A DNA stretch of 64,000 nt from Rhinopomastus cyanomelas. Taxonomy: Eukaryota > Chordata > Aves > Bucerotiformes > Rhinopomastidae. Below the pieces are notes generated by a model. The model saw only the letters and a list, made by a program, of their open reading frames with translations. It did no database searches and had not been told where the DNA came from. The DNA lies in assembly GCA_013400115.1 (NCBI GenBank), contig VXBP01008597.1:248001-312000 (forward strand), in the 5' to 3' direction. Positions within the stretch are counted from its first letter, which is position 1; the number at the start of each line of letters is the position of its first letter. This document shows, one piece after another, positions 21,025-33,000 of the stretch. The position numbers and the translations under genes were made by a program.

Positions 21025-24000
21025 CTGCAACAGCAGAAATGGGATTGTTGTATTTCAAACAAGGGGTGTTCTGAGTGTAGGACTGCCTCGCACACCTCAC
21101 GCCTACTTCTGCAATCACAGAATCATAGAATCACTACGGATTGGAAGGGACCTCGAAAAATCATCGAGTCCAATCCCCCTGCAACAGCAGGATCACCTAG
21201 ACCAAGTCACACAGGAACTTATCCAGTCGGGTCTTGAATATCTCCAGTGAAGGAGACTCCACAACCCCCCTGGGCAGCCCGTTCCAGTGCTCTGTCACCC
21301 TCACTGTGAAGAAGTTCCTTCTCAGGTTGATGTGTGATCCCAGTAGAGCCGGTAAAACGTACAGATCCACTGCATGTAAACCCTTCTAGCGCCAAAGCTC
21401 TTCACAGAAGTTCACTAATGAGCTTCTAGACAATACCTGCTTCTTCAAACAGCTTCCAGAAAAGGGGCCATCTCCATGGCTTTCCATGGGAATCAAATAT
21501 ACCAAGACAGGCTTTTCACAAGCCATGGAGCATCCAAGAACCTTTCAAAGTAGGGGGTCATACAAGTGGCTAGGAAAGCAAGGCTGGATATTAACTGTCC
21601 AAATACGGTGGAGCCGGGGAATAAGATTCAGCTACCAGCTCATAGTCAGTCACAGCCGTGGACCGAAGCCCAACAAACGCTAAGGGCCTGGAATCGTGGC
21701 AGCTGCGGAGCCACCAGGAGAGGGAGTCAGCACACCTGGAACTTCTGCTTGGAGTCGCTAAGGACCAATGGGCACAAGAAAATTACAACGCCACAAGACT
21801 GTCTTTCCAAGAAGCCTGAGACAAATAATCTGATTGTGTCCCTCCTGGGCTTTTCCTGTAGCAGCAAATAGGGTTTCCTTTCCTATTCTGACACCATACC
21901 TCCTCCCCAGTACCTGCTCCTGGTGAAAATCAGAAAGGCTTGATGGAAATTAGCAGCTCTCTGCTGCCTGTGAGCACCAGCTGCAGGGGCTATATCCTAC
22001 CTTTGGTCATCAGCCTTTCCTACCACTTTCCACTGCTGTGGCACCAGTTCATACTCAGTTTCAGCCACTCTTATAAGGAGGCATTTGTCAGCTCCTTCCA
22101 CTTCCTACAGTTGCCTTTCTCTTTCCTTTTAACCAGCAACGTGGCTCTAGGATGGCATTTTCCCTAACAGATGTATTTCCCAAACAAACCTTTTCCTCAG
22201 GCTGGGTTGTTCCTGAAATTTGGGTGAGATTTTTACAGAATCACAGAATCATTAGGGATTGGAAGGGACCTCAAAAGATCATCTAGTCCAATCCCCCTGC
22301 CACAGCACGATCACCTAGACCAAGTCACACAGGAACACATTCAGGCAGGTCTTAAATATCTCCAGTGAAGGAGACTCCACAACCTCCCTGGGCAGCCTGT
22401 TCCAGTGCTCCGTCACCCTCATGGTGAAGAAGTTCCTTCTCATATTGATGTGGAACCTCCTATGTTCCAGCTTACACCCGTTGCCTCTTGTCATTTTTAT
22501 ACTGCTGTTTCCCAACCTGAGACCATTTCATTAATGTCTCCTCTTCCTCACCCCTCTCTGGGAGAAGTTTAGTCGCATGATAATCCATGGTTGCTAGCAC
22601 AACTCACACACAGTTTTGAAGACAAAAAATACTAGGAACAAACTCTAGGGCAGGCACAAACAAGCAGTTGAGTTCATTTCAGCAAGTCCTACCTGGAATG
22701 GTGTTATCAAGGAAAAACCCCAGCAGTCCACCCACAAACATGCCAGTGGTGAGAAGCACCTGGATCACCTGGTCCAGCTGGACAATTCCTAGCAGGAAAA
22801 CAAAGCTTTGGATAGCGGTGCAGAAAGACACACCTTTGCCCAGCAACATACCCAGCACCAAAAGGCTGCGAGCTGCGTCCTTGTTTAGACAAGACTTGCA
22901 AATCACGGAACAGAGCTTCAGATTTGGTGATGTAAAGGAAATAGACCTCACTGACACTTCTGTTCTGCATAATTATTCACTGACCCAGCTGCTGGTGGGC
23001 AGGAGATGACTCATAAATATATTAAGAGCCTATTAACAGTGCAGACCACAGCACTGTCCTAGAAAGTCACCTTCTGCTCCAAACATCTTCTGCACTTCTA
23101 CATCTTAAAACCAGGCAGGTCCCTACAAACACAGAAGCTCCAGTTCCCAAAGAAATACCAGTACATTTAGCATGGTATTTCATGAAAAATTAATCAGGTG
23201 TGATGTTTCTCTGGGCAGGCTACCAGACATGAGCAACGTCCACTGGCACTGCGCATCTATCTGACACAGAGCGCATGATTCGAGGGCCAGGCTCTCCTAG
23301 CTTGTCAGACACACCTTAAATGAGGACACTCTGGCCTTTGTGATGAACACATCAGTCACAGAGAACGTAATTAAGGGGTAGCTGTTGGAGGATGGGAAGT
23401 TTCAATAAAGTGAACTACATGGAATTTAGCAAAGGAGTCGTCTCTTGTGTTTTAGAAGCACAATGTTCTATTGTATATGAGCACATGAGGAAGCCTTATC
23501 CATTGAGATCCTGATCAAGATTCAGCCCTGGATTATTCTCTTGCCCAATTCTTGGAATATGTGCTAGGGAAGCTCTTTGCAACCCTTAGGCCCAACAGGA
23601 ACCTGGCCAGCTGTAGCCACTGATCAAAAGCAGAGATTTCTGCATTGGAGCAGAGGGCAAAAAAAGTCTTCCCAGCAGGAAACAGCCAACAGCCAAAGCA
23701 CAAGGTTCACAGTTTTAATGCTTCCGATGTCACTTCTTACCTGTTTCCAGCAGGGTCGTGTTTTTGCTTGCCCAGCCGGGGACGGTGAGGCCAGCAAATA
23801 TGGAGAATCCAAAGATAAAGATGTTTCTGGAGGAGTTCATATCTGTGTACTGCACAGAGAGATTGCACACGTTGCATTTGTGCCGTGGGTACTGCTGTTT
23901 TCATGAGACGTGCTCAGATGTGCACTGCCTGCAGCAGACTCCAGCACCAGCCCTGCTGCTGCTGGAGCACTGGTGATGCTGCTGTCCCCAGCATCAGCAA

Positions 24001-27000
24001 GCCCTGCCCTGGCCAAGAAGCCTGCTACGATTTAGCCCTTCTGGGACCACATCATAAAATCGCAGAAGGCTGGAAGGCGCCTTTAAAGGTCATCTAGTCC
24101 AACCCCCCTGCAGTGACTAGGGACATCCTCAACTCCATAGGATTGCTCAGAGCCCCATTAAGCCTGACCTTGAATGCCTCCAGGGATGGAGCTTCTACCA
24201 CCTCTCTGGGCAGCCTGTTCCATTTTCATCACCCTCATTGTAAAGCACTTGTGTCTAACACTCAATCCAAATCTACTTGGCTCTTGTTTAAAACCTCTTC
24301 CGCTCATCCTGTCGCTATGCACCATTGTGAATAGTCCCTCACCAGCTTTCCTGTAGGCCCCCATCTGTTTTTGGGGTTATTCCCAGAGCCTTCTCCAGGC
24401 TGAACAACCTCAACTCTTTCAGCCTCTCCTTATAGGAGAGGTGCTTCAGCCTCCTGATCATTTCCATGACCCTCCTCTGGACCTGCTCAAACAAGTTCAC
24501 ATCCTTTGTTGAGGGCTCCACAGCTGGACACAGTACTCCAGGTGATGTCTCACCAGAGCAGAGTAGGGGAGCAGAACCACATCCCCTCATCTTCACCCAA
24601 GGAACTGCTAACACAAACATTTGCATTTGCTGTAGCCATGGTTATGTCTGACTCAGTCTCCTCAGAACATGACTGGAAATCAAAGTCCCTTCCCCAGGGA
24701 TGAGATGGTGCTTTCAGCTGTTACCTGCAGATTGGAAATCCCCACTGCCGTGATAACTCCAAACATCACAAGGAACATGCCTCCAATCACTGGGGTGGGT
24801 ATGCTGGCGAGCATCGCCCCGACTTTCCCAAAGACGCCACTCAGGAGCATGGCGCAGGCACCGGCAATGATCACCATTCGACTCCCTACCTGGGACAAGA
24901 GAAAGAAGAGGCAGTCATGCACTGCTGGTGCAGAGAGGTGGGAGATGGCAGGATCCAGCACCAGCCTGGCAAGCAGGGGTTGCCTCCCTGGCCGAAGCAT
25001 CAATGGCACACTCAGTCGCAGATTCAGATGCTCTTTCCTATTGTAATTGCTTCAACAATTTGCTGCTAAACAAGCTTACTGAAAATGAAGAGCACAACAA
25101 TCCCCATGGACAGCTTCATTCTTGCTCCAGCCTAGAAATGTCTTGGCAGGTCTCCAGGATGGCACCACAACCATAGTGAATTCAATTCATAATCAATTCA
25201 CCATAATGAATTGACCTGACAATCCTTCCACCTGAATTTCAATTGCCATCTAAAAATGGTCTTCAACTAGGTGTCCCACAGCAATTCCTCCGTTCCCTAA
25301 AGACCACTATTTAGAAGAGCAGAGATGGACAGACTGGTTGCTTCGATCTCAAACCCTGGGTTCTGATGTGCCCTTTCCAAGGTCAACAACTCACAGAATC
25401 ACTNTCAGCATCCTTCTTGAACTGAGGGCCCCAAAACTGGACACAATACTCCAGATGTGGTCTCACCAGGGCAGAGTAGAGGGGGAGAAGAACCTCTCTT
25501 GATCTGCTAACCACCTCCTTTCTGATCCACTCCAGGATGCTGTTGGCCCTCTTGGCCACAAGAGCCCATTGCTGGCTCATGGTCATCCTGCTTATCTCTC
25601 ATCACCCTTCTAACTTCAGTAAAACTTTTTTTTCACATTTTTCCCTAGGGAAATCCAAAGGATGAAGCACCATTTGATTCAGACCTGTCAAGAGCATGTG
25701 AACAGGAGAGAAAAAAGAGTATCTGCCAAACAAATAGATAGAAGAGGCATTTACAGACTATGGAAACTAAAGAGAAAAGCAGCAATGCTCGCTAGACTTC
25801 AAGATAGACCTTGGACAGACCTTGCCACACCAAAACTTTGATGCCTTAAAGAATCACAGAATCTCTTTGATTGGAAGGGACCTTTTTGAGCATCAAGTTC
25901 AAGCACTGACCCAGCACTTCCAGGTCACCACTAAATCAGGTCCCTCAGCATTGCAGCTCTGTGCCTTTAAACACCTCCAGGAATCATGCTGATTTTTACA
26001 ACATTAGTGTCTTAGGCAGAGAAACTCTGTAATCCTTTGCAAATATTTTATAATTCAATTAAATATTTTAATCCCTCCCTTTAAACATGTGAAGAATGTC
26101 CTATTCCCAGAGAGGGCTTTCTGCGAACGCTTCCAAGAAAAACATTCCCAGTAACAAGCAGGGTCTCTTTTTAAGTCTGTTTGAAACACGTCCCTTTAAA
26201 GTATTTTTAGTCTGACTCGATTATCTGTGAAAGATAAATGAGGAAGATTTGTTTCAAAATAAAATCAAAGTCTTCAGGTGGGCTTTTTATATTCCTCGGC
26301 TGAAAACCTCAGGACACCGTTATCATCAACTCGGTAATTTAATAGAAGCCAGCGGTTCTGTTTGTTTGTGGGATTAGAGTGAAGCTTCAGATTCTTAATT
26401 TGCCAACATGTTAAATCACCCAGTAGTCATAGCTGGCCTTAAAGGCAAAGTAGCTAATCTACTGATGCCACAACCACGAGCACGTGCTGCTAAAGCCTCT
26501 GTTGCTTCAGTTGTACCAGGTAAACAACAAAAGCAGTCATCTTTCCTAGACTTGAAGAAACTGTTTGGTTTCCTGCTATGTATATGGTCACTCAGAGGTC
26601 TTCAAATCTCCTTAAAATCCTCCTCTTCTTTTCTTGGCAATGAGAGCTCGGTACTGGCATGTTGGGCTTCATCACGCAGCTTAAACACACATGTCTAGTG
26701 CAATTAAGATGGTCCATCTTGGCTGCTTCCAGCAGCTTCTCCTTTGCCTTATCTGATCCTCCCTGTGGATAACTGAGATCTCCAAAAATGTGTCAGGTGG
26801 TGCTGGACACCTCTCTTTAAGCAGAGGAAACAAGTCCCTGGCATCTCTGTTTGTTGTGGAAAAATGTGTTTCCCACATAAAACCCAAAATTGAACCTGCC
26901 TTGTGGTCTCAGCATCCCCAACTACCCCAGCCCGAGTGTTTACGCAGATTTAAGGTTAGCTGAGATGAGGCTGTGTTTCACACTCTCCTAAGTGAGAACA

Positions 27001-30000
27001 AGGTGAGCAGAGGTGGGGTCTAAGTGAAACATCTTTCCTGAATCAGCAAGGATGGCATGTACCCCTGAAGGACTTAGTGCCCATGGTCCTGCAGTCTGAT
27101 AATTACAAGTCTGGGCCTTTCTGCACCATGATGCATCCCACACACACTGTGTGCGTCCAAACTTACACCTCAGGAAAGAGTGTGTAGGCTCAGCATGCAC
27201 GAGTGTCATGTAGTGACATGTGGCGACAGGCTAAAATGGACACCACGCAGACATCCACACAACCCTTGCCACTGGAAGCAGGCACTAATGCTTCAGTCTG
27301 TGAAAAACAGTTGTCGTAAGCGAGGTTTGTAAATGCTGGTGAATTAAGCAACCCTATGGAGTAGCGTTATTGGCTGACTGGCAGCTCTGCTGGCAGGACA
27401 TTGCTCATTGGACAATGATTGTGAGATGTTTTCCAGGTGGCTGATGGATGTACCTGTCCTCTGGCTGCAAAGCCTAGTGAAAATCTATGATCTGACTGTC
27501 AGACTTACCTCTGGAAGGCCGGTAAGATACTCCAGGGATTCACAAAACCACACAGACAGGTAAAAACATAAAGCTTTGCCATCACATTTTATGATCCCAA
27601 AGAAATACTCTACCTTTCATGTGACTGCTGTCTGCGGGTTATAAAAACTGCAGAATCTGAAGCCCTATTAAATATTGTCTCTGTTCGTTTCCTCCTCTTA
27701 TGTCCTTCCTCTCCCTTTCCCTCCTCTCTTCTCTCTACTCTCCATAAACATATTTAAGAGGACAAAGAGACAGGTAGGCAGACACACAGTCGTTGATAAA
27801 GTCAGTCCTTGGGAAGTTAGCTCAGATGTCGCGTGCTCTCTTTAGTTTGGAACTAAGCCAGGTACCACATCTGCAGACCCTCAGCAGGGGCTGTCCAGCT
27901 GATGATTTGTGGTCCTGGGGTGGTCACCACTATGCCAGGGCACAATTTTCCAGCGAGCCTTGCAGGAGGTGGGCTAAGATCACAGACCAGGTCCAGCACC
28001 TGCCCCTGTGCACAACTTCTTTGTGCAGACACCCCTGGGCGAAACCCCAGAAGGGCAGGGCACTGCAGCCACCCAAATGCAGCGAGCCTCACCTTGGTGA
28101 TGCCCAGGGCCCCCACGTTCTCACTGTACGATGTAGTGCCGTTCCCAGTGCCCCAGGCCCCAGCCAGGAGGCAGCCGATGCCTTCCACACCAATCCCACG
28201 GTTGATGGCATGCTTTGGCGGCGGCGGAGCCCCAGACAGGCGGGCACAGGCGTAATAATCTCCTACGGACTCCAACATGGAGGAGATCACTCCAGCTAAG
28301 ATGCCAAATATTCCAGCCAGGCTGATGGTTGGCGTTCCCCACTGGCCTGCAAGTAAAGAGTCTGAATCAGTTTGGCTGGGAATGTCTGCTCTGACATTGT
28401 GGCGGGGTGTGGGAAAAGCAGGAGGGTGCTTGTGGGTGGGTGGCTTCCTGCTGTCTAAATAGATTGGCCTGCTCTGTGCCTAGCAGATCACAGAATCACA
28501 GAATCATCATGGCTGGAAAGGACCTCTAGAGTCATNNNNNNNNNNNNNNNNNNNNNNNNNNNNNNNNNNNNNNNNNNNNNNNNNNNNNNNNNNNNNNNNN
28601 NNNNNNNNNNNNNNNNNNNNNNNNNNNNNNNNNNNNNNNNNNNNNNNNNNNNNNNNNNNNNNNNNNNNNNNNNNNNNNNNNNNNNNNNNNNNNNNNNNNN
28701 NNNNNNNNNNNNNNNNNNNNNNNNNNNNNNNNNNNNNNNNNNNNNNNNNNNNNNNNNNNNNNNNNNNNNNNNNNNNNNNNNNNNNNNNNNNNNNNNNNNN
28801 NNNNNNNNNNNNNNNNNNNNNNNNNNNNNNNNNNNNNNNNNNNNNNNNNNGGTTGTGGAGTCTCCTTCACTGGAGATATTTAAGACCTGCCTGAATGTGT
28901 TCCTGTGTGACTTGGTCTAGGTGATCATGCTGTGGCAGGGGGATTGGACTAGATGATCTTTTGAGGTCCCTTCCAATCCCTAATGATTCTGTAATTCTAT
29001 GATACCTTGCACACAGTAAGTTCTATAGAAACTCAGGTGCCAGGGCACCAACACATGGAACAACTTAACATAATTTCAATGCCTGCCATTTATGACAAGC
29101 TCTTGCTTTTGTGTGTATTGAAAATTCAAGATTAAAGCACAGAATCACAGAATTTTTGAGGCTAGAAAAGACCTCTAAGATCATAAAGTCCAGCCTATGA
29201 CCTGACGTTACCACATCAGCTAGATCAGGGCCCTAAGGGCCACATCCAGTCTCTCCTTAAACACCTCCAGTGATAGTGGCTCCCCCACTGCCCGGGGCAG
29301 TCCATTCCAGTGTCTGATCACCTTTTCCATGAGAAAGTGCTTCCTAATATCCAACTTAACCCTCCCCTGGTGCAGCTTCAGGCTCTGCCCTCTTCTCCTG
29401 TTGCTAGTTGCCTCGGAGAAGGGCCCAATTCCCACATCACTACTACTTCCCTTCAGGTAATTGTAGAGTGATAAGGTTCCCCTTGAGTCTCCTCCAGGCT
29501 AAACAACCCCAGCTCCCTCAGCCTCTTCTCATAAGACTCCCCGCCTCTAGTCCCTTCATTATTTATTTTTTCATTCACACATTATTTATTGAACTTTAAA
29601 GCAGTAAAAAGCCCCACTTCTGGAAGATTCTTAGGTTAAAGTTACTCTTAAATTGAAACCATGGTCTTAAAACATTGTAGAAGTTGGTCACCAGGTCTGT
29701 TATGAAGCGCCGCAGATAAACCTGTCTGTTGCTTCCATTACCACGTAACTGCCTTGAATGTCTGGCATCAGAAACCCAGCACTTGCTTCACATTTGAGGG
29801 CAATGCTGAGGCCCCATGAAGTCCTGGTTGGTAACAGTGAGCTCTGAGTTTTGGCATTCCATTTGCCCTGGCTAGCCACAAGGGGAGGTGCAGGCTGGAG
29901 CAGCAGAGTGGGATGGGGAGAGGGGGAGCTCTGGTACCTGGGTAAGGCAGCCGGAACCAGGGAGCCTGGGACAAAACGTCCCCACGGTTGTCCGTCCGGG

Positions 30001-33000
30001 CCAGGTGGCCATAGGCAGCAGGATCCGCAGGAAGGACGTCGGTCACTGTCAGCACGTAACAGAGCAGCCAGCTCAGCGACAGCCCCAGCAGCACCTGCCC
30101 ATCACATGCAGCAGTGGGGTCCAGTTAAGTCATGGCCGAGTCTCCAGCATGGTTGTGGGGGACAACCTGACCTTTTCCCTTGCATGTGGAATGGAGGCAG
30201 ACAGAGGGCAGGGGGTCCTCGTGGCCCTTCCTCTTTCCCTCCTTCCCTCTCCTCATGCATGGCCATGAGGACCTTCTACTCTTCTGCTTCCTTGCCTCAT
30301 AGACTGGGCTGGGAGGCATTAACTTGGCTGGACATGAGTGGCCCAAGCAGCCCAGGGTGGGTGAGGCCAGGCCCTCTGCCATGACCATTGGGTCTCCAGG
30401 AACCCCAACATACCGGGAAGATCTGGAAGAGGTACACAGGGTAGAAGTGGCACTTCTTGCCTCTCTGGTAAGATGGCAGCAGTACAGGGACATCTTTCAA
30501 GTACTGAGAGAACAGAACAATGAAAGAAATAGTCCTAGAAGGGAAACAGCACATCATGACACAAAGCGGGTGTTGAGAGGTCACCTGTCTCCACTTTTAA
30601 CTGAAATACTGCTACCCAAGGACCCAGGGCTCAAAAGGACCCCCAAAACCAGGCTCTCGGCACTAGAGGGTGGTGCCTGACTCCAGCAAGCACAGAGTGG
30701 AACAAGCTTTCCATCACACTCTACCAACAGCTCTGCAACATTCGCAAATGCCTTTTCCCCTTTTGTTTCAAAACCAGTTCCCAGATACTGCATCACCAGC
30801 AGCCAGAGCTTACAAATCATGCACGAGTGAAATAAAAGAACCTGAGGGATGTGCAAGGTTCAGGCAGTCTGTAGAAAACTGTCCCTGGCCCTCTTTGTAG
30901 TTCAGATGTACTGAGAATACAGGAGAGTAGGTTCAGGCTAGCTCTTAAGAAGAGGTTCTTTAGTACAAGGGTAGAGAGATTTTGCCCAGAGAGGTTGTGG
31001 CTGCCCCTCCCTGAAAGTGTTCAAGGCCAGATTGGATGAGGCTTTTAGTCTAGGTGAGAGGTGTCCCTGCCCATGGCAGGGAGGTTGGCATAAATGGTCT
31101 CCAAGATGCCTTCCAACCTTCACAGAATCACAGAATCACTCTGGTTGGAAAACACCCCTGGGATCATCAAGTCCAACCATCTACACTACAAGTTCACCTC
31201 TAAACCATATCCCTCAACACCTCATCCAAGTGATCTTCAGCCATTCCTTTGCCTTCTGATTCCAGATTAACTCATGCTGCTCTACAAGTGGCAGAAGGCT
31301 CCTGTGTGGCACAGAGAAAAGAAAGAGAGAATGAACCTGGCTTTGCAAGTTTCTGCTTTGAAATGAAAAATACACGATGGGACTGCTACATGGAGGTACA
31401 AGTGGCACCTACAGCATCCTCCTGGACTGAGCACGGCCATCAAGTGTGTAAGGACTGCACAGCACAGGGCTCCTCCAAGGCTGGAATGCCTCTGGCAGCA
31501 GCCAGGGCTTATTCTGGTGGAAATAATACAAGGTGCAGCTCCTCTCCCATCCCTCACGTAGGACACCTCAGCAAAGAGCAGCACAGCTGGCAAGCCTTGT
31601 CTGCCTCCCCTCTGTCTTACCCACAGAAAGATGAACCATAGGAAGCTGGAGACTGCCATGTACAGAGAGAGGGAAAGGGCTGAGCAGCCCTGCTTAGTTG
31701 GCAGAAGACTTTGGACATTTTCCTCCTTTGTCAGCCAGGCTTCTGAAGGGCTTCTCAGTGTTTTGTAACAGGCCATATGAATGAATCGATTGCTTTGGAA
31801 GAATGAATTAATCAACATCTCATGAGAAATCGATTGGACCAGCTGAAGGGTGTGGACAGTGCAGGGAAATGGTGTGAAACATGTGTGAAATGGTGATGAG
31901 CTGCAGGTGCAATACTCATGGGCAGGCAGAACACCAGCAGTGCAAAGGAAGTGCTGACCTCGCCTCTCTGCAAAGACACCAGGACACACACTCAGAGATT
32001 GCCTACCAATCACGACTGGAAGCACTAAATGACTGGAGGCAAAAAGTCTGAGGACGAGCTGGTTTCCATTTGTGGTTTCCATAGCTGCGGTGCCCAGACA
32101 GACCTGTGTCGGTGCACGTTCCGTGTAGGAGCATTAGCAAGGGTTCTCGGCAGCCTTATGAATCACTGCAGAGCTCCTGTCCAGCTCTTAGATAGGTGTC
32201 ACTGCTTATTATTACTCTGGTCGCCTGACACGTTCCATTAGCAGACGCTATTTTCAGCTGCTTGTAATTCTGCCTGACTTCACCCGTTCGGGACTGCAAT
32301 TTCCATGAGAAACATCTGCCCTCAAGACAAACTCTTCTGGAAAAAAATAGATCCAGAATTTGATTTGGTTTTCAAGATTTTGAAGAGGGATATTTAGGAA
32401 ATAGACACAGCTGACTGAAAAGGTCATTTTGCCTTGAGCAGAGGCAGGTTCTGCTTACAACCTGGGGCAGAAATTTGAGATTTAGCTGAACCTGTTCTTT
32501 GGCTTGAGGGACATTGCTCTTTCTCACAAAGATCTGCTTCAGTATGACCAGTCTGTAAAAATAACCATCAGGGCTGTGGAGCAGGACAACAAGAGAGATA
32601 CATGGAAGAAACGATGATGAAAGGAAAGCTTGGGGGCAGGCAGGGTTTGGGCTCTTAGGGGATGTGGGTGGAAAAGACCAGTGAGGTGAGGAACTGGAGG
32701 GGTGGAGAAGAGAGGTGGTGTTTGGCATCTGGGTGAGCAGGCATAGGGAAGAGAATCAGAGAGAGGTGGACTGGAGCATGTTCCCACAACACCACACTGC
32801 ATTCCTGGATCTGCCATCAAGCCTGGTCCCTAAGTCTCCAAAGGTAGCACTAAAAACACTAGATAGCTGATGGGAGCCCATAGTGAAGGCAACAACCTAC
32901 TCCTGTTGCATGTTATCCCAATTTGAAACCTGAATTAGTGATCACAGAATCACAGGATTGGGAGGGACCTAGTACAATCCCCCTGCAACAAGTAGGGACA

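Larger units (their letters stand above)
24890..28092 (-). other. SLC23A4: SLC23A4 intron 8
   Basis: Contains two minus-oriented CR1 fragments (25394-25590, 25850-25985), a single N at 25404 and a pyrimidine-rich tract at 27676-27745. No other gene seen. Confidence 0.75.

Noticed and set aside
27793..28299. A 168-codon plus-strand frame
   Set aside because: It is the antisense shadow of SLC23A4 exon 8. The 177-codon frame at 29851-30384 is likewise antisense to exon 7.
28532..28870. A 112-codon frame
   Set aside because: It is made of N and has no coding content.
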